A stretch of DNA of 64,000 bases from Apostichopus japonicus. Taxonomy: Eukaryota > Echinodermata > Holothuroidea > Aspidochirotida > Stichopodidae. The position numbers and the translations under genes are program-made. The notes under the pieces were generated by a model. That model was not told the origin of the DNA, made no database searches, and saw only the letters and a list, made by a program, of their open reading frames with translations. Shown here in pieces: positions 1 to 13,125 of the stretch (its first letter is position 1; the number at the start of each line of letters is the position of its first letter). The DNA lies in contig NC_092578.1 of assembly GCF_037975245.1 (NCBI RefSeq), forward strand, positions 19,257,321-19,321,320. Reading direction: 5' to 3'.

Positions 1-2774
1 TCAAACTGCCAGTTTATTGGAATTCAACTTGGTAAACAATAAAATGTCCACAGGCTTTTACCATGGACTAATACACAATCTACATGTGTATTACACTGGC
101 AGAAAACTTCCAGTGCTTTTATTTCCACTAGCAAATGACGAAATCTTCTGGCATATAATCAGTAAATTATGCCTGAATTTCGAGGTTTGGTAACCAAAGC
201 TTCCAGCCTGCCAGTAAAAAGTTTTAACATTTATTTGATTGAGCTTTCTGTGTTCACAATATAATATTAATCTGCATGAAATGGAATTGTTTTTGAAGCT
301 TGGATGATTCCTACTTTTATGCTGGTATGTGTCGGTTGCAGCTCTTATCTCTTTCATAGATATTTAGTTAAGCCAAGAATGTGATAAACACTGTCTCTTT
401 CGCTGCTTGACTGATTTATATCAAAATAGCGTTCGTCATCTCTGCCATTGTAAACAAGATTTTACGAAAAATGCTGGTTGTCCCCTCAGTTAAGCTGGAA
501 TTTTCTGACAGCAAACAAGGTCGTGCTACAACGTTCATGTAAAATACATAACTGATCGTTTTTCTGTCTGTGATAAAGCTGGTTGGTTGTCAGAAAAATA
601 ACCCTCAAATGTGATTTTGGTTGTCAGACAGAAAACTTCAGTCACTTTCAGACAGTGGGATGAAACCATTAGAAATTAATCTTTTCAAATTTGACAATTT
701 GTTGGAAGATAAGTGCACAGTGAAAGAGAGATAAAAATGGGTGTTGCAACGAGGTGGGGGGGGGGTAAAGGGTGGGAAGGGGTGGGAGACAGATTTAGAT
801 GTGTATGTTGGTTGTCACAGGAAAAATTCTACGTAGTGGTGCTGGATTTTCTGTTGGCTTGGGGGAGGGGGTGGGGTGGTAGATTGTTCAGAATTTGTCA
901 ACACTCATTTATTTACAATGTGGTAATGTGAAACACCTAGTACAGAAATCATCTTTTTTATGTCATTTTGAAATTAAATTACAGAGTCACAAAATGCTTC
1001 TTTTATACACTCAATTGCTAAATTTTCCAAATATTTCATACACATCCGTCCAAATCTTCCCTGAATGTTTAATACAATTTTGTTCAATATCTCAAAAAAT
1101 TTCATAGAGAATTTTACCAATAAATAATTAAACTTATAGAAAATTTCTTTGTTGTTTCATTTTTAATGAAAATTCATCTTGATTAGAGTCTAAAATATTC
1201 ATCTCAATATTTTTTTGGAGTTCATAGAACTAGGTTCTCCATAGTTTAATTTTAATGTTTTAATATGAAAAACTTACATTCATGTTGATAACAAAGACTG
1301 TTGGTAGAGTTATCAGATTGTTCCCCATCCACACTTACCCACTAGACAGTGGCAGTACCAGAATTTCCATAGTTGGGAGAGGGGACAAGTGGATGGCAAG
1401 CAAACCTTTTTGTTGGTGGTGGTGGTGGTGGGAGGGAGTTTAAAAATGGAAACCTGGTCTCATAAGGTACACAACACAGGTAAAATTTAGGAGGCAGAGG
1501 GCTTGGAGACCCAGGGATGGGAAAAGTTCCACCTCCCCACGTCCGTGATCTTTAGTTGAGAACAATTTTCTTCCCCTTATTGTAAATTTCCTTGCTGATG
1601 AGGAATTCTGACTATTTCTCTGTGTGTACGGAAGACTTAAATCTTTGCGTTTTATTTTACTGGTGATGGCAGCATTCTTGAACAACACTTGTTCCCTTTT
1701 GCGTTGGACACATAACCATCTAACTATTGTTGGTTTCAAGATCCGTTTCAACAGACTCTCAGAATGGTTGTCCTCTGTTCAATAAGTCAGATCGCATCCA
1801 TGAAAGCTCAAGTCAATGGCAAACACATGAAGTACTATTACGGACACGCCCCCTAATTATAGACACGCCCCCGACGGAAAGACCGATTCAGTGTACTGTT
1901 TACTATATGATTTATTGCACAAACTGGACAATGACATTATACGCCATTAACAACACAACACATAAAATACAATCAACGATGAAATTTCAAAAGGTATCAT
2001 GGAGCAGGGAAAGGGCGATTTGGGTTAATTAGTTTGAGGTTTTTAAACAAAATAATATTATCTCGCTTATAGTTTGGAATCTTATATTCATATAATACAA
2101 CTTGCAAAAGCTGTCACCCTTGCAACTGAGCGAGGCTGTATCAAAACATCTGTTTGTCTAGCCAAGGAAAGGGATGGGTGGGGGGGGGGGAGATATACAT
2201 CAACTCTTCCTCTCCATGGTGTGTCTTAGCTAATGCCACTTTAACTTATTGGCTGTGTGCCCCACGCCCTATGTACCTGTCACGTACCCCCCCACCCCCC
2301 TCCCCAATCAAACGAGCGCAAAACTTAAATTTTACCTTCTGAAGGTTACTTACTAGTTTATACACCAAATATATATAGCCTTATGTGAAATATCTTAGAT
2401 TAAAACAAAGCTTTTAACATAAGAACGAATTAATTAATAAAATAAATGTGACGGATTTTAAAATTTCTCCACTAATTCTGACGGAGACTGCTGTAAAAAG
2501 TGTATCCAGTATTTTGAAAAGGAAGAGGTGTGCCGTAGGTCACGTAGGGACCCTTCCCCCAGGAAAATAAATGTTTTTTGGACGTGAATTGGTACATTCT
2601 TAGGCATATTTAGGCTATAAATTAGAACTACAATAAGATAGACGCGCACATTTGTGCGGAAAGCTACTTAATTTAATTTTAATTGTGGGTTTGATAAGGG
2701 TAAAGTCATTTATAGAAAGCAAACCTTATTATTTTTCACTAGGCGCCTAAGCCCACGTACATATTTTAATCAGC
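1..2774. other. Intergenic DNA, no gene recognised
   Basis: I see no conserved protein or RNA in this stretch. Open frames are short, and several run through homopolymer G or C tracts (around 754-763, 858-874, 2174-2190 and 2287-2303), which makes them unreliable. Two adjacent CACGCCCC boxes sit at about 1845-1873, a KLF-like sequence in a short tandem duplication. An unseen 3' UTR or distant exon cannot be excluded. Confidence 0.5.
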
Positions 2775-3503
2775 TCAATCGTTTAATTCACTGCTCATAA
2801 ATTCGATGTATTTTATCGCTAATTTTAAAGTTTCGATTCTCGATAACTTATTTTCGTTGTCAAAGGTGGGAACTTTCTTTCGTAGCTGATCAAAAGCATC
2901 GTTCAGACTAAACATTCTCCTCCGTTCTCTTACATTGGCAGCTTTTCTCTGTGCTGGAGTTGTTCGTCTTCTTCGCTTTTTAGGAGTTGGAATTTTTGCT
3001 TTCCGTAAATTATGAGCAAAGTTCTCGTCGATCTGTCCTTCCAAATGCACATTAAATGGATTATTTATTCTTGGATGTATTTCAGTTGAAAACTGACAGG
3101 TTGTTAGAGTCGTCTGGTTCAAAGATGGATTTTGATGATCATTCGTATTAGTTTGCGCGGGAAATGAAAAACTTGGATCCGTTGCGATTGCAGAGTGCGA
3201 TAAATCGACCGAATAAAGAGAATAATTGACCGGATTAGAAAAAGACGTTCCACAAGCTGCAGAGTCATTCGCCATTTCATGTTCTTCTAAAATGATATCA
3301 TTTGATATTCCTGAAATCGTCATATCTAAGTTTTCTTTGAAATGTTTGAGTTCTTGACAACCGGAAGTTACCTCTGGTTCCCATCCATTCAACGAATCCA
3401 ACAAGGAGGATGGAATATCTGGAACTAATTGAGATAAATTGTCATATTCCTTCTGAATCCATTTCTGAATCTCTGGATTTTCCAAGATATCAGCACTTTC
3501 CAT
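2775..3503 (-). CDS. bHLH transcription factor, Fer3/FERD3L (Nato3)-like
   Basis: Single-exon frame of 242 residues. The last ~57 residues are a canonical bHLH domain (about 186-239): a basic region containing [13 protein letters not shown], helix 1 with [15 protein letters not shown], and helix 2 with [17 protein letters not shown]. The MF after the basic region, the KVPTF loop start and the RIETLKLAI helix match FERD3L/Fer3 better than PTF1A, which reads differently at these sites. A Lys/Arg run just before the basic region may be a nuclear signal. The first ~175 residues are acidic and Ser/Asn-rich and probably disordered; FERD3L of vertebrates is shorter (around 165 residues). The start is decided by an in-frame TAG nine bases upstream of the ATG. 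Family members bind E-boxes as heterodimers with E proteins in neural and endodermal cells; that role is inferred from the family. A relation to the Fer2 subgroup is the main alternative. Confidence 0.88.
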   Translation of the reverse strand: MESADILENPEIQKWIQKEYDNLSQLVPDIPSSLLDSLNGWEPEVTSGCQELKHFKENLDMTISGISNDIILEEHEMANDSAACGTSFSNPVNYSLYSVDLSHSAIATDPSFSFPAQTNTNDHQNPSLNQTTLTTCQFSTEIHPRINNPFNVHLEGQIDENFAHNLRKAKIPTPKKRRRRTTPAQRKAANVRERRRMFSLNDAFDQLRKKVPTFDNENKLSRIETLKLAIKYIEFMSSELND

Positions 3504-6500
3504 TCCTTTCTAGCTTGATTGCAACTTACGTTACTTAATATTTCTAATCGAAGATACGCAGGGAGCGTTAATAAAATGTAGGATATTCCTGGGTGTCTCT
3601 TCTCGTTCAAGTTGTACGGTAGTAAGAAGTTGATTTAGTTTCTGTTGCCTACCGTTCGTATAGGCGTACTACAACACTGATATTAACTTGACGCCTAGCT
3701 GAACCCACCGTACCTGAATCGAACCTTCAAATATGGAAATATCGCAAAACCTTTGTATTTACGAGGCAGGATATGAAACAGCCTTGTGGTTTATAGACGA
3801 AACGGTTTCTGTTACGTCCAGTGCGTCCGACAAATCATTAAGGTCCACTATAGGCCTATGAGTATGATACACGCATTATCAGTTAATAGTTTATCTGTAG
3901 ATAATTTTCCAGTAATGTAAATTACTTTATTAAGAAAAAAGAGGAACATTTCGCAGAAACAAAATCAAAATTTGAATAGTGCTTTTGAATAAAAAGACTC
4001 CAAAATATGTGTTTCCAAAGGTTTCAGATGACTTGTTTGATTCGGTTGATATTGAAAGAAACTTAAGGAAGAGTTTCAACCTAAAGATTCCGTAGAGAGT
4101 GCGATGGTTCCGTCCTTCTGTCTAGACTGTTGACGTGTAACTGAAAAATCTAATTTAAAAGAGCTACCTGTTTTGTTGACATGATCATTTAATCATGCAG
4201 GGATCTGGCAACTCCCTCCCTGATATAATGAAGATAATTCGTGTTCCTTGTTCGACACCACATGTTACCAATGTTGGTCAACTTTTACTGATCACGGCAC
4301 GCGTATATATTACGTAAGACTTGATTGCTCGCATCATATTGTCATTTTTGTTTCACTGTTGTATTTCTTCATCTGGGAATTTCGCTAAGTATATAAAGCA
4401 CCAACTGTTACACTGCTAAATAAACAGACCCACACGAGCCGTCCACGCGAATCAGACCTACCGTTAGGAGAGAATGTTACTCACCTGCGGATTTGAGCCT
4501 GGTCGGGATTAAATTCGAAACACTGCTCTCTCTGAATCAACAAAACAGGAAAATAACAGCAAAACAGTGAAAGAGCAAGCGAGTAATGCATGAACGCTTA
4601 CTTCTTCCTATGTAAGCGCATTCAATTTCAATAGGCACGAACGATTTATGGGGAGAGAAGGTGGAAGGCGAGGGGGGGGGGGTGGGGATGAGCAGTCCCT
4701 TCATGTGGTGAAGATCAGTTGTATACGGTATATACATGTTTAAGCAAATCCTCTCGCTGCCTAATCCCACACTGGTTTGAGTAAATGACTCTTACTTCAG
4801 AGTTGCAATATGGTAGGCCTATACACTTGTCACTTATCAGCCCCTCCGGCACCAAAAGTTCGTTCTTGTTATATCTTTCTTGGTCAAAGTAGGGAGAAAA
4901 TATTGACGAACTCGAACTCAAACAAGATGGCGGTTTAAAATAACATAGAAGCAGTAGGATTTGGCGGCAGGGGAATATTACGTATGAAAAAGGTACGTTT
5001 CAACTGGTACAGTGGTTTATACTTGTACAACAAGTCGCCTCTGGCAACATAAAAAGTAACTGTCGAGCTAAAGTTAACCCTGCAGAACACTAGACACAGG
5101 AGCATGCATTTGATATACAATCATTTGCCGAAAACATGACTTCAGTGGATTTCCTCCATGTTCCTTACACAGGTATTGGTAAAAACTACGCGTGACTCAT
5201 TTCTGATCGCAATTTGGAAGGAAAGATAGTTGAGAATTATTTCCTTTCAATTTTTGTTCGAAGATAAGTATACAATGTGTATTCTAATACCCCCCCTCCC
5301 CCCATCCCCACCTCTCTTCAGATGTATTAGTGGTAGGGTTGAAATAAGCTACTCTGTGGCTTCTCAATCCGGGTCACCCGGCCTTGTGTTTTCCAACAAA
5401 AGAGCGTCAAACTCTACAAGAGAAATGTTCATTTGGTCCGGTAGCAAACACTGGAGTTATCTCCAGAACGGAAGCTTAACAATTTTGATACGGACTTAAC
5501 AGTTAAGTGTTAGTGTTAACTGCTTGATTGTGTTCAAACTAGAGAAAGAATTTCCAGCTTAAAGCAAATAGATCAGTGGTGACTTTTAAACAAGGTGTGA
5601 TTTCGTACTCTCCTTTTCACGCCAAATATCCAATCGCGTGCCTTGTGATTTAGTTAGCCGCACTGATAATACGTTTATTTGTAAATATACCGTAAAAGGG
5701 ATTGACAGTGATTGAAATGGTAAAGAACGTAGACAAAAGCCATACTAGTATTTATTAACGAAACCGTATATTCTTCCCCGGCTGAATGTAAAAAAGAAAA
5801 CCCGACTTAACCCTTTCAGACTGACGATGGCACGTGCATGGGTGGTGGGGGGGGGGGGGAGTCGATTTCCAGTGCGCACGCAACTGTCTCGCTATTCTCT
5901 TGCGAACTAGGAAAGTGGCAAATTTAGTGTGTAAGTCAATGAAGCAAATGAACGTGGTATACAACACAAGATTTTCGGGTTTGATTATTTTAAAAAAATC
6001 ATAGAAAAAAGTAAGCATAAAATAATGTAAGGATATGGCAGGTAGAATACTGTGATAATAAACAAGTGTATGGTTCCATTGCGCAAGCGCAGAATTGTAA
6101 TCGTGGATTATTTGTCACTAGCGCGAAACACTTACCGATAACTATCGGCGTTGTGTTGTTGAGTTAGAATCTCGTTATCTTTGATAATCGGAGAGAGTTA
6201 AAATATGACATGAAGGCCTTGTCGGTTCCTTGACAAATGTCGGGTTTGGTGTAAATAATGTCCATCGCCGAATACGTGAATTTTACAGCTACTTTGTATA
6301 TTTCGATCACCAAATTTCTTGCAGTTTTACCAACCATATACTGACGGGTGAATGATCTACTGTCCTGTTTACACATGATCACATGATCTTAGCAAAAATG
6401 GCCGAGACACATCACGACATCACATCGACGAATAGTTATGTGTAATTAATGAAGAAATTAAGTCGAGTGTGTTAGCATGAATGGTGCTTGTGTAACAGTA

Positions 6501-7600
6501 CGTTTAGTACAACTACAGTAACTTGAATATTCATGATCTGTTTTGAAATGGAATTTAAGTTATGCTATGTTGCTCCTCAGTATGGATTATAGAAGTCTCA
6601 TAGAGCGGATCGTTAGTTTTAATTATTTATCTCTGTTGGTCCATGGAGGTTTTACCTCCATGGTACAAATAAGTTCTTTGAGAGTGAATCAATGTGTTTG
6701 GTTTTCGTGCACAGGCTCTACCTTGGGTTGCTTTTATCGTCAAGTGTAAAAAGAAATAATTTCTAGGTTCTAATCCATCGACTATCTGTTTGATATGGTT
6801 ATGTCCTCGGATCAGTGTTACACGGGTGAACGTTTACCATAACTTGAGCTGATGAATGACGTAAGGTAAGTAACTGAATGGAACAAGTCTCTCTTAGTTT
6901 AATCATGGAACTACAACCACATGTATTGTATTGTCTGGTCTTCTCTTGTCTGGTCTGGCAAAATCTGATCTGGTTGTCTTGTCTTGCGTTGTATTTACTC
7001 ATGCCATTCCTTGCATCACCAAAGACAAGACAAGACAGAAACAGAAATTCATAATTAAAATTCTGTTTAATATTTTCCAATATACAAACATTCATAGTAA
7101 TTTCGCTCTATTATATTAAACTTTTTGAACAGGTTTTTATCGTCCTGTGAAACATAAAAATACAATTGAATGAAATACATCTCTATTGTTTGCATTGAGT
7201 GTGATTTTGAGATGCTCTTTTCATACTTTCAGTGAAATTCGGTGAAATTTCACTTGGGGGGTCACAGCCATTACACCCCCCCCCCTTCCACCTCATTCGC
7301 CACTGAATTGACATATATTCTCTGTACTGTTAGTAAATATAGGGTCCTGTCGATACACTCCTAAAATATCTCAATTATAAATGAAAGAGTATATTTAGCG
7401 ATTATTAAGCAGAGTTCTACACAAATAATTATCGGTACCTCCTCGGAGACACTACTGATATTTAAAATGATTTTCAACCTAAATTACGCACAACTCTGAA
7501 CGCGAGCATGCCAGTGTACGTTCGCTATTCAAAAACAGCAATTTACATTGAAATTTAGAGTAGCATTCATTTCTAACGCTTGCAAATTTGACTCACAATG
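3504..7600. other. Intergenic DNA between bHLH gene and the 8 kb gene
   Basis: No coding exon is supported. The first few hundred bases should hold the 5' UTR and promoter of the minus-strand bHLH gene; a TATAAA on the minus strand lies at 3788-3793, but its use is unproven. A plus-strand TATATAAAG at about 4387 has no recognisable coding sequence after it. Long G or C tracts occur near 4671-4685, 5289-5310, 5847-5860 and 7274-7286. Confidence 0.4.
6641..6663. repeat. Short perfect hairpin
   Basis: CCATGGAGGT is followed by a three-base loop and its exact reverse complement. It does not match the histone mRNA stem-loop. It is most likely a piece of a dispersed inverted repeat; a related sequence with one arm only occurs near 24,493. 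Confidence 0.6.
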
Positions 7601-7689
7601 CGTTACCCTTCAGAAGTTTCTATTGCACTTTGTAGCTCATTAGAGCCCGCCCTCTTTTCTTTCCTGTAACGCGCGTAACAGTCCGTATA

Positions 7690-7880
7690 CGATGACGTAG
7701 TATATTTTTTCCCAAGAAAATAGCCCGTGTGCGTAATTGCGTCAATGTGAGCTAATCTACGTCGTGGAAAACTGTACATCGTAAAGACGTCACGCACATG
7801 GAAATGTACACACCATGCGCGCGTTGTAGTAACATAAAAGAAAGCGCGATACCGGCAGGACATAACGTCACAATGGAAAA
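7690..7880 (+). promoter_or_regulatory. CRE/ATF-like cluster, candidate promoter
   Basis: Within 200 bases lie TGACGTA (7693-7699), a TGCGTCAA sequence (about 7738), GACGTCAC (7786-7793) and AACGTCAC (7864-7871). The stretch is locally CpG-rich compared with its surroundings. It ends about 140 bases before the ATG of the gene starting at 8012. The sequence motifs are seen; use as a cAMP- or stress-responsive promoter is inference. Confidence 0.4.
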
Positions 7881-8011
7881 CATCAAGTGAAGATATTTCG
7901 TAGCGACGAACCTTAGTTTGTATCAACAAGCACTACTTAGCAGATCTCTATAGAGTTTACGCAAAGTTTTTCGGAAAGTTTTTCCAAAGTTATCGAAAGT
8001 TAGTTCACGAA

Positions 8012-11000
8012 ATGAACGCTGAATCCAGTCTTAACGGAAGGTGAGTTGTTTTCTAACTCTTTGCTGTCAATTTGAACATATAGGAAGCATGCATATGTTA
8101 ATCTGAAAGATTTAAAGAATCGTACTTTCGTTTGCATGATGCGCAGTTGTTTAGCAACCTGGTATTCAGATTGTGTACGTATTGATTGTGCAAAGGACAA
8201 CGTACATTATAACCCAAATTGTATTGGGCTGTATTTTAAGTGAAACTGAAAATATTTCTCTCATAGTTTAAATTATTTCGTATTTTATCTTAATCAAACA
8301 TACAGTTAGTTATTTTGGTCAGGAGGTCAATGTTTTCCTCTCTACTGCTATTTATTTTAATATATTAGAGATTGCAAACGTACTACAGTTTAAGTAGATG
8401 CTTCGTGTCAGGTTTTGCCAGATTCGGCTTCAAACAAAGTTTATTAAGGTACAGCAATGTGAACCCTAATGAACAGAATCGGCGGAAAGGGTTGGATGGG
8501 CGCAGGCTTCAAAGGGCAGTGTGATATGTGATTTTGATTTGAGGGTGCAAACCACTCAGTTTCTTCAAAACTTTCCGACGAAATTCATTCTCTGTGCAAT
8601 CCATACCATAAATTCCAGTATTTGTTTCTTTGTTATAACAAAAAGTGCACAGTTTGATTATTTTGATCACTTTAGTTTGAAAAAAGGGGTACTCTCAGCT
8701 TAGAAAATTGGAAACTTGTCCTTTTTTATTATCAAAGAGGGGCACTTTTACTTCATTAAATTTTAAGGCTTTGAGGTTTTCACAACACTGGGAGGACACG
8801 TGCCCCTGGCTCCGCCGCCCTTCTTAGACATGCTTCAACAGTTTACGAGAATGTCATCAGCCCAGATTCTTATATGCAAAGTAGGCTAGGCTGTGAATAA
8901 CTGCCGTGAAATTGTGGTAGGTGTCGTGTTAGGGTAGAGTTTTTTTAAGATGTGCTCAGATATAAGCAACAAAGTCAATTTAAATTGTACTTTACCCAGT
9001 AAATAGCCTATACATACAAATGTCGGTGTAAATATTGAAAGAAAGGGAAGGGTCATTGGAGGGTTATGTTCGCAAGTAACTGTAACGTGGGACATATTTT
9101 CTTGTGTTTTCAGATCCCTTCCTTTTGATTTGGATGACCTCACTGGTGGTCCCAAACATCTGCAGGATCACATCTCGGCCGCCATTCGTCACTCATTGAC
9201 GACAAACGGCACCGACACCATCGAGGACGAACAACAACAACAGTTACCTCGACCTACGGAGGCCTCTAACCACCATGTCTCCTACTGGAACAAGGGTTGT
9301 AACCACCACAACTACCCCCAGCAACAGCTCGTTGTTCCAGCACTATTAACGCTTAACGCCATCGACGATTACAACTATGACGACATCGATGACGTGTCTG
9401 ATGACGAAAGCGACACCGACTCCGTGATAGATATGTCAGAACATCATGACATCATCGGAGTAGCAGCCAGAAACACCGGCAAAATTATTACATTAACAGC
9501 TACGAATGATTCGTTGGCAAACAAGAACCGCCAGCGAAGTCTTCCTGAAAATAACCAAAAGGAAGAGACACCAAAGGGCGCATTTGCTGATAATGATGAA
9601 ACATTTGCGATAGTAAATAAAACCGCCGAACAATCGGGTTATATGATTTTTTTCAGTCTAGCCGAAGAGGGTATACTGCCGGGTGAATCGTACAAGGATG
9701 CTCACCCAAAGAACCTCGCACGCGCAACGGTTAATGTAGAGTGTGAAGTTGAACCCAAAGACCCTTACGACCACCGAAGGAGGTTCATCTTTGAAAGATA
9801 TCTTGAAGATAGACGATTAGAGAGGCTCTGGATAAAAGAGAGACGTCAAGAATTGAGGATGCATCAAAGATTATCTAATGAAGTACTTTGTCCATATCGG
9901 CCTCCCATGAATCCTGCTGCGAGACAAATACAGTCAATGGACTACAGAGGATTTACTCCAGAATACCATACTTCAATTAATGGCGGGCAGTATCAACCAC
10001 CTGTATGTAGGCCTCCACCTTACCATTCACCAATGACACCTCACAAATATCTAAGCGAGGAAAAGGTTTCAACACAGATAACAAATAAATCAGTCGTTGG
10101 AGAGAAAGCGAGAAAACGGGTTCGATTTGACTTGAGCAGAAATCAAGTAAAGACCGTTAGTCGGTACCTGATTGGTGGAAAGTGTGCAATATCTAAACCA
10201 ATGGGTACAAATAATAGCTTACCAGCTGAACTAGGAAAAGAAGATGAACAGATGATCAAAGATGATCTAAAGAAAGCCAGAGAGACAACGAATGAAGTTA
10301 AACAGGAAATGACGTCACTTGCTTCTAACATTCCAGATAATATTCATTCGAAAGCCAATTTGCTTGCTCTGAAGAAAAAGTTTTTGGCAAAGTGTAGGAA
10401 GCAGAAAAAGAACCAGGCTGTTGTTAGAAGCAGTGAGAATGTTGTGGTTGAGAAAGATACTGCACAAGACAACCATCTTGCTTCTAGTGCAAATGACATA
10501 GAGAGCAGTGTAACAACACGCTGTGAGGCAAAATGTACAACAAAGCAGCACGCAGAAAAATACAGAAATTGCCAAATGTTTCACATTCATTTGAAAAAAG
10601 ATAACACTGTCCAGATAAAGTGTCATGAGGGTGCCAGTAAACTGAATGACAGACTTAAACCAGGGTCTGACAACGTCATTAGTAGAGCAGTGAATCCATA
10701 TGGCGATTTGAGTTCAAGCAAAGACCAATCGAAGACTAAAAGCCACAAAACCTATTTGCTGGCTCAGAAGAGAAAGTATTTGGCAAAGTGTAGGAAGCAG
10801 AAAAAGAATCAGGCTGTTATAATAAGCAGTGAAGAGGGTGCGGCTGAGAATGATAAAAGTACACAAAGTGGCTGCTCAAACCATCTTGCTTCTTGTGCAA
10901 AGGACACAGAGAGCAGTGTAACAACACGCTATGAGACAATATGTACAAAGCAGAACGCAGAGAAAGACAGAAATTGTCAAGTGTTTCAAGTCAACGAGGG

Positions 11001-12849
11001 GAGAGAGAACACTGTCCAGATAAAGTGTCATGCGGGAGCCGATAGACTGAATAACAGACTTAAATCAGGGTCTGACAACGTTATCAGTGTAACAGTGAAT
11101 TTAAACAGCGATTTGAGTTCAAGCAAAGGCCAATTGAAGGCTAAAAGCAAGGAAGCATATTTGCTTGCTCAGAAGGAAAAGTTTTTGGCAAAGTGTAGGA
11201 AGCAGAAAAGGAATCAGGGTGTTGTTAGAAGCAGTGAGAAGAGCGTGGTTCAGAATGAAACAACTGCACAAGGTGGCTGCTCAAACCATCCTGCTTCTTG
11301 TGTAAAGGATAGAGAGGGCAGTGTAACAACACGCTGGTACGCAAAATGTTCAACAAACCAGAACGCAGAGAAAGGCAAAAATGACAAAGTGTTTCACGTT
11401 CATGAGAGGAGAGAGAACACTGTCCAGATAAAGTGTCATAAGGGTGCCAGTAAACTGAATGACAGATTTAAATCAGGGTCTGAAAATGTCATCAGCGGAA
11501 CAGTGAATCTAAAGAGCGATTTGAGTTCAAGCAAAGACCAATCAAAAGCAAAAAGCAAGGAAGCATATTTGCTTGCTCAGAAGAAAAAGTTTTTGGCGAA
11601 GTGTAAGAGAAAGAAAATTAACCATGGTGCTGTTAAATGTAGTGATAATGAAGCGGTTAAGAAAGATACAACTGCGCAGGACTGTAATCCAAGTCATGTC
11701 AATGCTTTATGTACAGAGAACAGTTTAACACCACGCAGTGACGCAAATTGTACAACAAAACAGAATGTAGAGAAAAACAGAAACGAGAAAGCTGCGCAGA
11801 TTGGTATCGATAATTCGGCAGCCAACCTCACCAAAGGAACAGTGACTTCAAATAGCTCTTTCGTTGTCGATTTGAGTTCCAGCAAAGACCAATCGAAAGC
11901 AAACAGCAAGGAATTATATTTCCGATCTCAGAAGGAAAATGTTTTAGCAACGTGTAAGACGCAAAAGAAGAATCAGAGTGTACGAAGCAGTGAGAAGGAC
12001 ATAATTGCAAAAGTTGCAACCACGCGCGACCTCTGTTCAGCACATCTCATTGACGCATGCGCACAGAATAGAGAGGGCAGTATAACGTCAACCATCGAAA
12101 CAAAGTGTACGACATACCAGACTGCAGAAAAAGAAAGAAATTGCAAAATGTTGGGCATGAATGAGAGTAAAGAGAGCCTTATCCGGAAAGAGTATCAGAT
12201 GGCTGCCAATGATTGGGATAAAAGACGCACATCAGCCTCTGATATAATAACTGTTAATCGAGCAGCTTTGAATAACCATGCCGTCGGCCGGTTTCAATCG
12301 AAAGGACAAAGTGAGAGGTCATACTATCTTGCTCAGCAGAGAAAGTTCGTAGCTAAAAGTAAGACGCAAGAAACTAATCAAAATGTAACAAAAAGTCGGA
12401 AGGAGGTATGTGAGAACGCTGCGGCTATGAGCAATAACTATTCGATGCCTTTAAAGGATTCGTATACAAAGAAAAAAGAGAGCAGTAAAATGTTGTGTAG
12501 TGAACTAAAATATACAGCAAGCAATAACGTGGAGATAGAACCAAATGACAGAATGGTACAGGTCTATAAAATGAAAGAGGGCGCTAATCAAATAACATCC
12601 CAGCTGTGTAGCAGCATGTTGGATGAACACCTGTCACCAGTTTCTGACAGAACCTCTCCTTCGCGAGATGAGACTTTGGGTGGAGATAATGATGTTCCAT
12701 TGTGTCCATCCAAACAACCACTGGAAGCTCAAATCAGGGACTGCCACAAATCAGTCACAGCCAGAGCCTTATATAGAGAGAGTTGCGACAACTCGGGTCC
12801 CGGAATTTTCGATCACGTGACCTCATGGCACCATTTTGGGGCCAACTAA
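8012..12849 (+). CDS. Unrecognised large Lys-rich repeat protein, 5' part of a transposon-split gene
   Basis: Exon 1 is 8012-8040 (ATG, nine codons plus two bases, then GTGAGT). Exon 2 starts at 9114 after TTTTCAG. The phases fit, giving a protein that begins MNAESSLNGRSLPFDLDD. The frame then stays open to TAA at 12849 (1,254 aa), but the codons from 12762 on are transposon sequence; the native gene resumes at 16035. Visible parts: acidic stretch around residues 93-113; basic Arg/Glu-rich helix-like segment around 220-260; KRVRF at 344-348, matching the RVxF pattern for docking protein phosphatase 1; six tandem units of about 135 residues from ~424 to ~1210. Each unit has a core like YLLAQKKKFLAKCRKQKKNQ, and units 5 and 6 are the most diverged. 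I recognise no known family. Function is unknown; PP1 binding is only suggested by the motif. The small first exon rests on splice-site and phase logic. Confidence 0.75.
8041..9113 (+). other. Intron 1 of the repeat-protein gene
   Basis: It is bounded by GTGAGT and a pyrimidine-rich TTTTCAG acceptor. No repeat or coding element stands out inside. Confidence 0.6.
10354..12500 (+). repeat. Six tandem ~400-bp coding repeats
   Basis: Copies of the core motif begin near 10354, 10750, 11155, 11566, 11920 and 12320, giving a period of about 400-410 bases (one interval about 350). Conserved landmarks in each unit are the LAQK..FLAKC.KQKKNQ core, a Cys-rich middle with TTR..AKCT, an NTVQIKCH segment and a DLSSSKDQSK spacer. 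Units 1-4 are close; units 5-6 have lost several landmarks, so divergence rises toward the 3' end. Confidence 0.85.
12754..12761 (+). repeat. Left target-site duplication (GTCACAGC)
   Basis: This 8-bp sequence directly precedes the left end of the transposon. It is repeated exactly at 16027-16034 right after the other end. Both copies are read in the same codon phase (GTC ACA GC). Confidence 0.9.
12762..12793 (+). repeat. Left terminal inverted repeat of the transposon
   Basis: It begins CAGAGCCTTATATAGAGAGA and is the exact reverse complement of 15995-16026. It contributes extra codons and, further in, the stop codon to the interrupted frame. Confidence 0.88.
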
Positions 12850-12900
12850 TTCTGCAACAACGTACGTTCGAGCAGTCAGCATATGCGCTGCCATCACAAA

Positions 12901-13053
12901 ATGCCTGGCTGTTCAGCGTGGGGCTGTTCAAATCGTCCCGAAAACGGTTCAAAACTTTTCAGATTCCCAACAAACCTAGATAGGAGGAAAACATGGGAGG
13001 CAAAAGTAAACAGGCTTCACTGGAAGGCGAACTCCAATCACAAACTTTGTGAT
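12901..13053 (+). CDS. THAP-type zinc-finger exon
   Basis: It starts MPGCSAWGCSNRPENGSKLF and continues to HKLCD, followed by GTGAGT. The MPxCSAxGCxNR start with a C-x4-C pair, the FRFP motif, RRKTW and a second Trp before a LC pair are the diagnostic order of the THAP C2CH domain. The final His, normally in a C-x2-HF context, would lie in a following exon that I cannot find before the transposon ends. A second ATG lies six codons upstream in frame (12883). THAP domains bind DNA and occur in host regulators and in P-element transposases. Its place about 140 bases inside the transposon end suggests it is the first exon of the element's transposase or a relic of it. Confidence 0.75.
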
Positions 13054-13125
13054 GTGAGTACTTCACCTAGGCCTAGTACAATGAACTAAGATTCGTAACA
13101 CTAGGCCTAGCCTAGTCCATAACCA

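Noticed and set aside
713-931. 72-aa plus-strand frame near the left edge
   Set aside because: It runs through G-runs and gives Gly/Trp-rich low-complexity sequence with no homology signal.
4387-4520. TATA-box promoter of a plus-strand gene
   Set aside because: TATATAAAG is present, but no coding sequence or convincing donor follows.
12762-12849. Last ~29 residues of the giant-exon frame as native protein C-terminus
   Set aside because: They are the transposon TIR and sub-terminal sequence read in frame up to a chance stop.
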